DNA of 30,679 nucleotides from Azolla pinnata (lineage: Eukaryota; Streptophyta; Polypodiopsida; Salviniales; Salviniaceae): positions 1 through 30,679 of the forward strand of contig JBBBWG010029977.1 in assembly GCA_037176905.1 (NCBI GenBank), in the 5' to 3' direction. A program made the translations under genes and the position numbers. Below the pieces are notes generated by a model. The model saw only the letters and a program-made list of their open reading frames with translations, did no database searches and was not told the DNA's origin. Positions 10,407 through 22,427 of the stretch are shown here, one piece after another (positions within the stretch are counted from its first letter, which is position 1; every line of letters starts with the position of its first letter).

Positions 10407-13400
10407 ATGAAGCACGAGCGCTACGGAGGGTTTCCGGCCCATCCAGGTTTTAGCTCTCCCTTCTCCCCCCTTCCCTCAATTGTGTGGATTTGGTCCTCCT
10501 CCATTCCTCAGACAGTGTGCGTCAGTGTTGCTTTGAACAACGGTGGATTATGCATTGGCTTCGACTCGCAGATGCGTTGGGGAAATCCATGCCCCCCCCC
10601 CCCCCCTCAACCACATGTGTGCTAGTGAGTTGAGGCTTTTGGTCATGTCTCCTTTGTGATAAGCATGACTGCGATGTTGCCTCGGAGTCGCCGAAGCATT
10701 GGGGAAATCCATGCCCCCCTTAACCACCTGTGTGCCAGTGAAGTTGCGGATTTTTTCCATATACACTTACTTTGTGGTGAACATGGCTACAATGTTGCCT
10801 CGGACACAGAGGAATTGGGAAATTCACCCCCCCCTAACCGCACGTTACGAGTGAAAGTAAGGATTTTTTTGTATGTCTTTCGTGCTTAACCGGCTGTTGC
10901 GGAGAATCTTCTGACTGTATAGCTTTACTTGTAAGATGGTACATTAAACACATCAACAGCTGGAGGGTTCTAGCAAGCTGACAATTGCTATGAAGCTGAA
11001 GCCAATTAGCGCAACTCCATTCGTTATTCGACACCTGTAGTACGAGTATGTGAGGCTTGGATCAGCACATGAAACACCATCAGCTGCTCAATGTCCGACT
11101 GATATGCCAAATGGACCACCTCTAGCTCTAATGACTCTTGTGGTACAGCATATCTCTCGATGAGGATGTTTCGGTTCCATAGCTTGCCTTGTAAAATGCT
11201 ACACTGAATGGTTAATGTAGCATTTTACTGTAACACCAACCTGCAGTCGAGCTGCATGGTTCCATCGATAATTCAGCACTCTCTGTTGGGCTTGTAATTG
11301 CAAATGAAACGCCATTACTTGCTCCATACCTGAATGATATGCCAAATGAACTATCTCTAGTTAATGACGGATAGGATGTTTTCATCTATTCTTGTGGTGA
11401 ACATAGCTGGTTCTGAGGATGCCGGCAACACATGAAATTCTGGCACCCTAATGCTTTTCTAGGTGGATCGGGTGTGCACATGAAACACCATTACTTGCTC
11501 AGAGTCTGAACAATATTTCAAATCAATCATCTCTAATGATGACTTCTTTGGCATTTTTATCGACGCTTGTGCAAATGTAGCTGTTGCTGAGGATGTTTTG
11601 GCCACTTAACTTTTCTTAAATGCTACAGTAAAGAATTTAGTAGCCATAGGATTCACCCAAGCTGACTATAATGACCAAGCTGAAGCTAATCAGCATGATT
11701 CCGTTGATAATGCGGCACCTGCAATGCTATTCTAATAGGATTGGATCTGCACACGTGACACCTTTTACTTGTTTAGTGTCTGATCAACATTTCCGATGGA
11801 TCATCTCTAGCTGATGACTCGTATGTCCTAGTGAAGTATACCTGATTAACATGTTAAACAGGGTTACGAAAGGCTTTTGCTGACACATACGAGTGAATGT
11901 TTGTTCAGTTTCATCCAAGACGGAGATCGAGAAGCACCTGCTACCTTCTAGTTGTATTTCCTCAGAACTAGGTAGCTGGAGAGTCGATCAACGTTTGTGT
12001 GTTGTTTGAAAATTTCAGTACAAGAAATGGAAAGAGGCAATAGTGATTTACCTCACATATGAGTTTTAGACAGGAGTTGCAATTACATCAGCACGGAAAA
12101 ATGTAGTTCAGTTTTAATATCTCTATATAAAACAAGTGGGGCTTTATGACTCATATAGTGCTTACTTTGTGAAACTGCAGAAGCTACTTTGTGTCAGATA
12201 CTCCAGGAGGCACAACATCGATGGCTTCGTCCTCCTGAAGTTTGTGAGATATTGCGGAATTATTGCAAGTTCAAACTTACGCCAGATCCTCCACATAAAC
12301 CTGAAAGTTAGTACCTTTTTTTGCACTTTGAATCGTAATGTTTATCGTAGTTCCATTCAAATGATACCTTTAACTCCCAAAATCTCTGTGGAAGCGATCT
12401 TAGTGATTTTTGCTTTTATTGTATACATCTGTGTATATTCTATGAAAACTCAAAGCATCTATGAAAGGTGTATATGATAAGCAATTCATATTCTATGGAA
12501 TGTCACTATTCCTGATATGTTGGGTCAGTATGCTGAAGCCATTATATAAAGTTTGTTACCTCACACATGTTTATGATGTGATTGGGACTTGCTGAAATAT
12601 AATTCTATTTCCTTTCTTCATAAGACAACAACGCAAGATGCGATCACTCATTTGGTCATATAGGTCAATTTGGTCTCTTAAAAGATGCCAATTTCTCTTT
12701 CTTTCTTTCTATCTTTCTTTGTAGGTGGTTCTCTCTTTCTGTTTGATCGCAAAGCATTAAGGTATTTTCGGAAAGATGGCCATAATTGGCGAAAGAAGAA
12801 GGATGGTAAAACAGTTCGAGAGGCTCATGAAAGATTAAAGGTGGGCTTTCTGAGGCATATTGCGTAAGGTTGCTATGAAAATAATTGTGGCTGCTACTGA
12901 AATGTGCGGCCTTTGTGAGGATTGATTCTAAACACAAATATGGAATGTGAAATATTCAGGCAGGAAGTGTTGAAGTTCTACATTGTTACTATGCACATGG
13001 AGAAAATAATGAAAATTTCCAGAGGCGGAGCTATTGGATGCTAGAGTAAGCTGCTCAATATAGAATAGTTTGTTTTGTTGATTAGCATGTGTCGCCAGTT
13101 TGGACAGCCTTTATTAACAGGGTTCTGCTCTTTCTGGTGTATTCAGTACAAACGAACATATAGTTCTGGTGCACTATCGTGAGGTGAAAGAGGTATTTAA
13201 AGCTTTGTTTGCAACTCTCTGTATTGATTTGCTTCAGTATGGTGCGGACTAAGGTCAATCTTTTCCTTTTGCTGTCGTAATGTTATCCTTAATGCTGAGC
13301 ATTTATAATTACAGGGTAGCAGGAGTGGTATGCGTTCACCAAGCAGTGTCTCAATTGCCCAGAGTCCATCCACAGGAAACTCCCGAGCAATCTCAGGCAG

Positions 13401-16400
13401 ATCTCCGCAAACTTCACCCCTTCTTTCACCTTGTTCATCGAGTCCCAATACTAGTACAGACTGGAATGGACCAACTTATTCACCAGATTGTGATGGGCTT
13501 GAATCCAGTGATGACACAGATCAATGGAGAGCCAGAGAATCAAGTGCTTATAATAATACTGTTACCAATGATAGAATTTCTCAGTTGTCTCCATCTTCTA
13601 TAATTAGAAATCAGCATATCAGCAATTATAAAGAAAAAGTTTCTACTCCCTTCGATAGTACAGCAGGGTCTGGGGCAGAAATTTATCCAGAAGTCTCGTG
13701 TGTGGATAGTGTCCAGGGAGCTTATTTGAAACAAGAGAATGGTGATATAAAGCCCCCTGATGGATTTGAATGGTCTGAAGTTCTAAGAGAGAGAAATGGT
13801 TACGCAAGTACTGTAACTGGTGTGACACCAGGTTCTACCTCCTACGAACGAAACTACTTTCCGAGAAGTGACGTTCATGAAGGAACAGGAGAAGTGCGGC
13901 AGACTGCAATGGAACGTAGACAGTTGCAACCTCAGCCAGAAGTGTTTCCAGATGTAAGCCAAAGTAATATTTATCTATGTTAGTTAAAAAACTAGGCTGC
14001 AATTAACATAATAATCATAAAAATAACAGCAATCATTATGGTAGTGAAAACCACAATTACCCGTAATAAGTAATAAATAATGATCAAACTGATATGCGGC
14101 TTTTCAGAATAATCATCATCAATAAAACTTTTTGGGTTTGTCAGAGAGAAAGTTAATGGCAAAATTAATATGCACTGGGGTGTATGACCGCAAATGAATA
14201 AGATACCTAATCCATATTTCAAGATTCTGGCCAACTATTGTGCACGAGCTGAATATTTTGGGTAATGGACTCTATGTACTGGGAATATCTAATTACCCAT
14301 ATATGATATATACTCTGTAGATATGGCACCCAGAATGACGTCCTTATCTCTTGTTCAAGCTATCCTTAAATACATTTATATTGCAAAACGATGAATAATT
14401 CACTACTTGACTCTGCCACAGGAGTTGAATAGGGGTTAAATGTTTATTTCTTTGGTCCTACATTCCAGTATAGAGTATAGTTTTGAAAAGAGCTAGGCAT
14501 GCTTTTTTTCTTTATATTTTCTGGGATACGTTCTTCCAGTTGCCCTTAAATATAACTAAATATTCCAGGTTTCATTTTTGCTCCAATAACTTAAAGATTT
14601 TCGAATATTTAGAATCAGAGTATGGGGTTTAGAGCTGTCTGAGGATGGAAGGTCCATTGTCATTCAACATTGTGTGTTAATTACTTAGGGATTTCAAATG
14701 ATAACCAACTACCTACCTCACATTTTGATGTGAGAACTGTGTTTCTTGATTGCTTCATTGCATTACTCAATTAGCATTGTGTAGTCTAATAGAACGTGTA
14801 TTTTTAATACCAGATGATAAATGGAGACCGTTGTACTTGGAATACTGTGTTGACTCCATTAGGTGATGATGAGGATCATTCAAGTGGCATGTTCAGTAGC
14901 TTTGAGGCATGCACGCCCAGTGAAGTATACAAATCTGAGCATCAATTTTCCCAAAGATATCAAAATGTGGATCAGCGCCGTATAGATCAGCAGAACACTA
15001 CCAAGTCCGATGTTTCATCCGATGATAAAGATATTTCACAGTCATATTTGAATGTCTTCAGAGATTTTCAAGCTGACGTTCCAACTCAGTATGTTGAACA
15101 TGATGCATTCAAAAAATATGATAGCTTTGGTAGGTGGATGAATGAGGACATGAGGGCAGATCTTGAGGCTATGCTCCCGTTTTCTTCTGATATGACATGT
15201 TGGGCCAGTGCCCTTGCTGAAGATGATCCAGCTTTAATTCAACAAATGCAAGTAGATCCCGGGCCAAAATCTGTTTCACAAGACAAGTGTTTCACCATCT
15301 CAGATGTTCTACCTAGCAATAACTCAACAACCCATGGCTCCAAGGTGAGAAATACCTATCTGTTGTTGGTTCATTTAGGTAGTTACATAATGAATTTGAT
15401 GTATCAGTCGGTAAATTTTGTAACAGCAACCAAACTTGAGTCAGCTTGTTGAGTCACCACATTTGACGGACCAAGTTATTGGAAAAGTAGTCCTCAGTGA
15501 GGAACTGAAATGATTTCCGAAGGGAAAACAAAACACTAATTGACCAATTTGAAAACAGTTTAGTATTATTGCTGTTTATAACCAGAGTATACACTCTCAC
15601 ACATATAATTGGGATTTCAATCTTTGAAGCTTTGGAGTTGCATATAAGCATCGAAAGGCTTGTTGTATCAAACCAAGTAATTCATTAATTGAGGAGTATT
15701 TTATACCGAATCAATCTGAATTCTTGACGCATTGAAGCTTTATATGTTTGAGTCTGAAGGCCTTTCTACTGTTCCTTGAATAGTTCGAGAATTAGAATCG
15801 TTATATTCAAAGCCATCAACTCATAGATTTTTCTGATTTGAAGCGCATTAAGAGCATCGACAGGCGTGTCTCTCTGTAAGTGACAGGTGTGAATATTGGC
15901 CTACCTCTCTTTAGAGGTATTAATTCTGGTAGCATTAAAGCACGGACTGCTCCAGTTGATTGTCTATTTGTTTTGAGTTTTAAATTGTATCATCTCGATT
16001 ATTATGTTGTAAACTTTCAAGGTTCTTTTATTAAAACGCTAATCTATGGTTGTTCTGTATTTCTTTGTTTTTCATAGGTACTGATCGTTGGGAATTTTAA
16101 TGACACTGTACAAGATGTTTCTGAATCCAAGTGGTGCTGTATGTTTGGAGATGTTGAAGTTCCTGTTGAGCTTCTACAACCTGGACTGTTAAGGTGCAAT
16201 GCACCTCCTCATTTACCTGGAAAGGTTTCATTGTGTATAACAAGAAATGATGGGATTGCATGCAGTGACGTGAAAGAATTTGAATATCATGCTGAATCAA
16301 AAGAATCGTCCATTAATCCATCTGAACAGAAGCCTTCAAATAAGAGGGACACACTCTTCCAAATTCGCCTTGCGCGAATGCTCTCCCATGGAATAACTAT

Positions 16401-18856
16401 GCTGCCATTCCCAGTAACTGATGGGATTACGAAGGATTTATCTAGTGCCTTGGAAGCGTTGAGTTTGTTTGAAGAATGGGAACAAATGGAAGATCAACTC
16501 ATGGACTCCAGTTTTCTGGTCACAAATCTGAAGAAGCAGTTTGTTGAGAAACTGTTGAAGGAAAAGCTACGATTATGGGTAGTTAAGAAAGTTCTAGATG
16601 GTGGTAGAGGTGCAGCAGTGCTTGATGATAACGGGTTGGGAGTTTTGCACATGGGAGCAGCACTCGGGTACACTTGGATCATCAAGTCCATGCTGGCTGC
16701 TGGAGTGAATATAAACTTTCGGGATTCGCGAGGATGGACAGCTCTACATTGGGCTGCACATTGTGGCAGGTAGATTTCCTGGACATTATTCTAAATAGGA
16801 AAAAAATAATCCTGTGACTGCAATGTCAAAGACGAATTTATTATCTTGGTGTTTGGACAGGGGCCATTCTTTACTGTATGTATATATCATCTATATCTAT
16901 ATCTTTTGTCTGCATGTCCATCCATCCATCTATCTATCTATATAAAACATGAACATCCATCAATATTGTATGTCAAATTTCAGTACTGTGAATATCCATT
17001 ATAGTTATGGAAGTTATTATACTGTGAGAATGGACAGTTGGTGTGTCTTTATTGATCTTTTGACTTTCTGTTAGGGAATCTATGGTAGTAGCTCTTCTAG
17101 CTAATGGGGCAGATCCCGGGGCAAAGACAGATCCCACCAGTGCATTCCCAGCAGGGCAAACACCAGCTGATCTTGCATCTGCTGAGCATCATAAGGGGAT
17201 AGCAGGCTACCTTGCAGAGTCATCACTCACTAGCCATCTTTCACTGCTGACTTTGAAGAATAAAATGAATGGAAACGTGCCAACTAATGAAGCAGTAGAA
17301 ACTTTACCAGAAAAATCCGTTGTACAACCAAGTGCAGGAGAAAGTCCAGAAGAACTTTCTTTGCAAGATTCTCTTGCTGCTGCCCGTAATGCTACCCAAG
17401 CTGCAGCCCGTATCCAGTCTGCATTTCGTTTACAATCATTCCGAAGAAAGCAAGTATCCTGTTCTCTCGATAAGGATGAGTATGGGATCTCGAATGAGGA
17501 AGCGAAGTGCATTGTAGCGGCCCAAAAATCAAACAAGAATGGATTAAACTTTGAAGATGATGAATTTTCTCATTTTGCGGCTGTTCGCATACAACAGAAG
17601 TATCGTGGCTGGAAAAGGCGCCAAGAATTCCTTCTATTTCGTCAGCGTGTTGTTAAGATTCAGGTACTAATGCAAATTAACCAGAAAACATTTAGGGATT
17701 GTTGATCAAAATTTCATTCGGTCGAGCTCTTAATCAAATGAAAAAGATCTATATTTTGTTTCATCTCTGGTGATATGGTGGGACTAGACCAGTTTAGGGT
17801 TGTGTAGCTGGCCAGTAATGGGGGAAAATCAGAGTACCAGACTTCATACGATAAGAATGTCCTTGTTAACTTTGAACTCCATATCCTGAAAAGTTTTTAA
17901 TGTCTCTAAAGACATGGAAAGAGGTAGACATATTTCCGGATCCTAGGTGTAACGAACTTGCAATTATTTTAGCTGGTAGGAAACACTTCAGTAAAATACA
18001 GTCTGGCACTTCGAGTTGCCAGAGGGTCACAAATCATATCTTGCTGTGAATGTTGAACTGAATTTTAATGTCATCGGTTTTCTGGTTTAAACTACATATG
18101 TAGAGTTATTGATGTGATCATTTTTGGGGTTCGGTTACTGCTTTCTGGTTTTTACATCTTACAAAACTGTAATAACTAAACCAGAAAAGGTTAATGAGTA
18201 ATCAAATTTCGTCATATATAATCCTGACCCTTGGACGGTTTCAGGCACATTTTCGAGGTCATCAAGTCCGTAAGCAGCACAAAAAGATTGTGTGGTCAGT
18301 GAGCATTGTGGAGAAAGCAATTTTACGGTGGCGGAGAGGGGGAAGAGGCCTTCGGGGGTTTGAGCTTAAAACCATGGAAGATAGCTCTAGTTATGATGGT
18401 GAGGAGGACTTTCTGAAAGCAGGAAGGAAGCAAACAGAGGCTGGATTAGAGAAAGCCCTTGCGAGGGTTCATTCGATGGTTAGATCCCCAGAAGGTCGAG
18501 AGCAGTACAGGAGATTGCTTGAAGGCTATCAAAAGACAAAGGTGAGGCATCCTATTTGATATCTATGAAATAGTCTGATAAAACATCAAGATAGAAAACA
18601 TACTATTCAGCCAAACTGACGGTGACTGAATAACTCACATATTTGCTGAACCTGCTAGTTCCATGAAAGGGTGTGAAAAGTTTAGAAACTTTGCTGCTTA
18701 TCAGGCATTTGAGATCATCTTCTAAATGTACCTTGGGTTATCAATTTACAGATGCAAGTGGAAGGTGATCTCATCATTTGTTCCGATGGTACTTTGGAGC
18801 AGCAGCAAAGGTCTGAAGATTTTGCTATGCTGGCACATTCCGAAGGTTTTTTCTAA
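10407..18856 (+). CDS. CAMTA4: Calmodulin-binding transcription activator, CAMTA4-like
   Basis: Nuclear, calcium/calmodulin-responsive transcription factor. All exon phases agree: 10407-10446, 12181-12306, 12725-12840, 12960-13045, 13147-13192, 13315-13953, 14814-15344, 16078-16769, 17075-17663, 18245-18541 and 18752-18856, giving about 1,088 residues. The CG-1 DNA-binding domain spans about 14-138 (QEAQHRWLRPPEV, LFDRKALRYFRKDGHNW, HCYYAHGENNENFQRR, EHIVLVHYREV) and contains a basic RKKKDGK signal. A Ser-rich linker with FKKYDSFGRWMNE follows. An IPT/TIG domain lies at about 528-605 and ankyrin repeats at about 713-800 (GWTALHWAAHCGR). IQ motifs lie near 872, 931 and 954, and a CaM-binding helix (AILRWRRGGRGLRGF) near 979-994. 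The NENFQRR...WMLE form of CG-1 points to the CAMTA4 clade rather than CAMTA1-3 or CAMTA5/6. Length is close to family size. No break is seen. Exon 1 codes only 13 residues and is the least certain part. Confidence 0.95.
10557..10870 (+). repeat. Three-copy tandem repeat with C-runs in CAMTA intron 1
   Basis: Three diverged copies of a unit of about 120-128 bases share the core TTGGGGAAATCCATGCCCCC. Each continues with AACCAC...GTGTGC.AGTGA and GTGGTGAACATG..TGCAATGTTGCCTCGG-type sequence. The C-run is 15 long in copy 1 (10,592-10,606) and shorter in copies 2 and 3. It is entirely intronic. Confidence 0.8.
10900..11850 (+). repeat. Four-copy diverged tandem repeat in CAMTA intron 1
   Basis: A second repeat family fills the middle of intron 1. 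The recognisable core, CACATGAAACACCATTACTT, occurs in variant form near 11,065, 11,300, 11,475 and 11,749. Each is followed by a TGATATGCCAAATGAAC-like element and ATCTCTAG..GATGAC. Spacing is about 175-275 bases. Partner segments (AAGCTGAAGC.AAT.AGC and TTCGTTGATAATGCGGCACC-like) recur between the cores, showing that the whole unit was duplicated. Confidence 0.65.
11191..11228. repeat. Perfect 13-bp inverted repeat in CAMTA intron 1
   Basis: GTAAAATGCTACA at 11,191-11,203 is matched exactly by its reverse complement at 11,216-11,228 across a 12-base loop. It sits in one copy of the diverged intronic repeat and is imperfect in the neighbouring copies. It could fold as a hairpin in the intron; no function is evident. 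Confidence 0.8.
12686..12720 (+). repeat. TTTC-type microsatellite at the CAMTA exon 3 acceptor
   Basis: A run of CTTT/TTTC units forms the polypyrimidine tract just before the exon 3 acceptor at 12,724. Length change here could alter the strength of that acceptor. Confidence 0.7.
16890..16945 (+). repeat. TATC/CATC tetranucleotide tract in CAMTA intron 8
   Basis: Interrupted CATC and TATC tetranucleotides (CCATCCATCCATCTATCTAT) lie in the intron between the ankyrin-coding exons. This is simple-sequence repeat only. Confidence 0.75.
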
Positions 18857-19464
18857 TTCCTATTGAAAGGAAGAGCGAGTGTTTACTAACCATACAGTTA
18901 TTTTGTAGTGTATAGATTTTCATATCAGGGCAAAAGAACCTCTTCATGTATAAGGTTTGGAACCAACTTGTTCATCTGTTCTCAGTCAAGCCTTGGCAAG
19001 GCTATGTACAAAATTTGCCCTGCCTTCCCAGTTATAGCAGGTTTTGATAGGAAACGCAACCCACTTGAATCAAACCTCTCAAACGGGGAATCAAAGGTCG
19101 GAAAACGGAAACATGTGTCTTCTCTTTACTTTTGCGCTAAACGGCTAATTCCATTACTTGATCTGAAGTATGTGTGTAAAAAGGGAAGAGATGTTGAGCT
19201 ACTATGCCCACTTATTTTGAAGATCTGTTTAGCACAAGCAAATGTGCATTGATTTTTGGTTCCTTTTTATGGGGGTTTTTAGAACATCTAACAAGAAATA
19301 TATCTGTCTGCTAGTTTTTTTTCCATCAATGTTTTTGCCATTGATCCTGCCTAAGTCGGTCATCCGTGTGCATGAATAAACTTATTGAATCTGCTCTGTT
19401 CATTAACAAGTATCAATCAAAGTCTGGGGTTCTGTTCATTTTAGAGTTCATTCAAAATGCTCTG
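18857..19464 (+). other. CAMTA 3' flank (probable 3' UTR)
   Basis: Sequence between the CAMTA stop and the telomere-like satellite. A 114-codon open frame at 18,908-19,252 has no recognisable domain and lies in the expected 3' UTR. The first canonical AATAAA is at 19,375-19,380, about 520 bases after the stop. Confidence 0.5.
19375..19380 (+). terminator. Candidate poly(A) signal of CAMTA
   Basis: AATAAA in a T-rich context, downstream of the CAMTA stop and just before the telomere-like array. Plant poly(A) signals are loose, so an earlier site is possible. Confidence 0.4.
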
Positions 19465-21082
19465 AATCCTAAACCCCAAAAACCCTAAAATTCCAGACCT
19501 GGAACCTTGAACACCCAAACACTAAACCTTAAAAAACCAGACCTGAACCCTGAACCATAAACCCTGAACCATAAACCCTAAACCCTAAACCCCAAACCCC
19601 AAACCCTAAACCTTAAAAAACTAGACCTGAACCCTAAACCCTAAACCCTAAACCCTAAACTGTGAACTGTAAACCCCAAACCCTAAGCCTTAAAAAACCA
19701 GACCTGAACCCAAGATTGTAAACTGTAAACCCCAAACCCTAAGCCTTAAAAAAACCAGACCTGAACACCTAAACCCTAAATCCTAAACCCTAAACCCTAA
19801 ACCCCAAACCCTAAACCTTAAAAAACCAGACCCTAAACCCTAAACCTTAAAAAACCAGACCCTAAACCCGAAACCCGAAACCCTAAACCTTAAAAAACCA
19901 GACTTGAACCCAAAACTGTAAACTGTAAACCCCAAACCCTAAAAATTAAAAAACTAGACCTGAACCCTAAACCCTAAACCCTAAACCCCAAACCCCAAAC
20001 CCTAAACCTTAAAAAACCAGACCTGAACCCTAAACCCTATACCTTAAACTGCAAACTCTAACCCTTAAAAAACCAGACCTGAACCCAAAACTATAAACAG
20101 TAAACCCCAAACCCTAAACATTAAAAAACCAGACTTGAACCCTAAACCCTAAACCCTAAGCCCCAAACCCTCAGCCTTAAAAAACAAGACCTGAACCCTG
20201 AACCCTAAACCCTAAATCCTAAACCCCAAACCCCAAACCTTAAAAAACCAGAACTGAACCCTAAACCGGAAACCCTAAACCTTAGAAAACTAGACCTGTA
20301 CCCAAAACTGTAAATAGTAAACCCCAAACCCTAAACAATAAAAAACCAGACCTGAACCCTAAACCCTAAACCCCAAACCCTAAACCTTAAAAAGCCATAC
20401 CTGAACCTTGAACCCCAAACCCTAACCTAAACCCCCAAACCCTAAACCTTAAAAAACCAGACCCTAAACCCTAAACCTTAAAAAACCAGACTTGAACCCA
20501 AAACTGTAAACAGTAAACCCCAAACCCTAAACCTTAAAAAACCAGACTTGAACCCAAAACTGTATACAGTAAATCCCAAACCCTAAACATTAAAAAACCA
20601 GACCTGAACCCTAAACTGTAAACCCTAAACCCTAAACCCCAAACCCCAAACCCTAAACCTTAAAAAACCAGACCTGAACGCTAAACCCTAAACCCTAAAC
20701 CGCAAACCCTAACCCTTAAAAAACCAGACCTGAACCCAAATTTGTAAATAGTAAACCCCAAACCCTGAACATTAAAAAACCAGACCTGAACCCTAAACCC
20801 TAAACCCTAAACCGCATTCCCTAACCCTTAAAAAACCAGACCTGAACCCAAAACTGTAAACAGTAAACCCCAAACCCTAAACATTAAAAAACCAGACCTG
20901 AACCCTAAACCCTAAACGCTAAGCCCCAAACCCTCAGCCTTAAAAAACAAGACCTGAACCCTAAACCCTAAACCCTAAACTCCAAACCCCAAACCTTAAA
21001 AAATCAGACCTGAACCCTAAACCCTAAACCCTAAACCCTAAACCCTAAACCCTAAACCCTAAACCCTAAACCCCAAACCCTA
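19465..21082 (+). repeat. Degenerate telomere-like satellite with higher-order structure
   Basis: About 1.6 kb of CCCTAAA-type heptamers, all in one orientation, with many variants (CCCCAAA, CCTTAAA, CTGTAAA). The array is punctuated about 27 times by the non-telomeric element TTAAAAAACCAGACCTGAAC or close variants, at intervals of about 30-75 bases. Longer composite units containing AAACTGTAAACAGTAAACCC recur several times. The right end (about 21,014-21,072) is the purest, with about eight near-perfect heptamers in a row. Genes flank it on both sides, so it is interstitial rather than a chromosome end. Confidence 0.95.
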
Positions 21083-21983
21083 CGTGGCAATGTGGATTTG
21101 ATGTGTGTGTGCATGGGCAAATCTTTCTCACGTAACTCTCCTTTCAAAACACACACACACACACACACACAAACATATTCTAATTGATGCAGAGAATTTC
21201 TTTTGAGACGTTTCTGAAATTTTCAAAACATTTTAGGTGAGGGGAAAAGAGGTCAAAAAAAGGAAAAAAAACAGCAAAAAATATCTTGTTCTTCTTAAAG
21301 TTTTTTTTTATTGGCTTTATTTTTTGGGGAGTAGAAGATAAATTTGTCCCCATTTTGTCTTCTCGTGATTTATATTTATATTTAAAACCTCTTCATTAAT
21401 TACGCAAAAACAAAAAAGGCCACCGAGAAAAAAAAACTGTTCTCATTTCTTCTCTTCATTAAAAAAAAAAGAAAAAGGCCCCGAAAAAGAAACTAAATAC
21501 AAACCTTTTGTAAAAAACAAAAAAGAGGAAAAAGGGCAAAAAAAAACAAAAATGAAGTTGGCAATTAATAAGAGAATTTATAACCAACAAAAGGGCAAAA
21601 AAAGGAAAAAAAAAAGGGCCTGCAGAAAAATTCACGACCCCGCTCCCGAAAAGAAAAAAAAAGGGGGAAAAAAAAGGAAAACTAAAGAGAAAATTACCAG
21701 AAAAACGCCTCACAAAATTCTAAACTACATTTTAACGCCTACCAAAAACTACAAATTAACGCCTCGTTTTAAGATTCACGCGCAGTTGATTGATTGCCAC
21801 CAAATCAAGTGTAGTTGTGAATTCAATTAACATGAAATTAGATGATTGATTAAGGATTAATCACTTTACGAGAACCAAATCAACAACGTGTTAACCAGTC
21901 GATTAGATTCTAGAATCATTAACTTTAGTCGGTCGAATGTAGTAAGGGAATCGATTGGGATCAATTAGTGGGAAGCAATTAGG

Positions 21984-22170
21984 AATTAAAATTAAAATTG
22001 AAATTGAAATAAAAATAAAAATAAAAATAAAAATAAAAATAAAAACTCAAACTAAAATTAAAATTAAAATTATTATAAAAGTTAAAATAAAAATAAAAAT
22101 AAAAAGGAAAAGGAAAATGAAAATTATGATTAAAACTAGATTAAAAATAAAATAAATAAAAATAAAAACT
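21984..22170 (+). repeat. AAATAA quasi-hexamer repeat
   Basis: About 190 bases of AAAATT, AAATTG and AAATAA hexamers. The six-base period gives an alternating Lys-Ile open frame with no protein character. It looks like replication-slippage DNA of extreme A-richness on one strand. Confidence 0.85.
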
Positions 22171-22246
22171 AGTAATAAGAACAAAATCGGGATGGAGAAA
22201 AGTAAACGAATTTAGAAATTCAAAATTCACGCCTCACAAAACGGAA

Positions 22247-22345
22247 AAGAAGAAGAAGAAGAAGAAGAAGAAGAAGAAGAAATCGAAGAAGAACAGAAGA
22301 AGAAGAAGAAGAAATCGAAGAAGAACAGAAGAAGAAGAAGAGGAA
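22247..22345 (+). repeat. GAA microsatellite with 31-bp duplication upstream of zinc-finger gene
   Basis: Two GAA runs are separated by AAATCGAAGAAGAACAG, which appears twice with a 31-base period (near 22,281 and 22,312). It lies about 340-430 bases before the start codon, comparable to the tracts ahead of the CRWN and CAMTA genes. Confidence 0.85.
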
Positions 22346-22355
22346 GGCGCTGGCT

Positions 22356-22427
22356 ATGGCGTTCTGTGCTGATGCAGACGATTTCTCTGCGTTCGCCCGA
22401 TTCAAGAAGCTCCTCTTCCATTCCTAG
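22356..22427 (+). promoter_or_regulatory. Upstream ORF, 23 codons, before the zinc-finger gene
   Basis: ATG in a strong context (GCTATGGCG) opens 23 codons ending TAG at 22,425. A second upstream ORF runs from 22,507 to 22,614 (35 codons, Ser-rich tail). Both end before the main ATG at 22,681. A telobox in reverse (CTAGGGTTTC) follows at about 22,612-22,621. Transcript start is unknown, so an effect on translation is inference. Confidence 0.35.

Larger units (their letters stand above)
21083..22350 (+). other. A-rich simple-sequence spacer between satellite and zinc-finger gene
   Basis: No gene is supported here. The spacer holds an AC dinucleotide tract (about 21,149-21,171), A/G-rich low-complexity DNA to about 21,700, and three AACGCCT motifs at 21,704-21,765. 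An AAATAA/AAATTA quasi-repeat runs from about 21,984 to 22,170. GAA tracts with a 31-base internal duplication (about 22,247-22,345) lead into the zinc-finger leader. Open frames here encode only Lys/Ile or Glu/Lys runs. Confidence 0.7.

Noticed and set aside
9919..10442. Open frames on both strands across the GAA tract
   Set aside because: Their length comes from the trinucleotide run, giving poly-Glu, poly-Arg or poly-Leu. They are in the CAMTA leader or promoter.
18908..19252. 114-codon frame after CAMTA as a separate gene
   Set aside because: It lies between the CAMTA stop and a poly(A) signal, with no domain and no splice partners, so 3' UTR is more likely.
19465..21082. A true chromosome end
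   Set aside because: Gene-bearing DNA continues for about 9.6 kb to the right, and the heptamers are strongly degenerate with non-telomeric spacers.
21955..22155. Lys-Ile repeat protein
   Set aside because: It is a direct consequence of the AAATAA hexamer repeat, with no start context or other sequence complexity.
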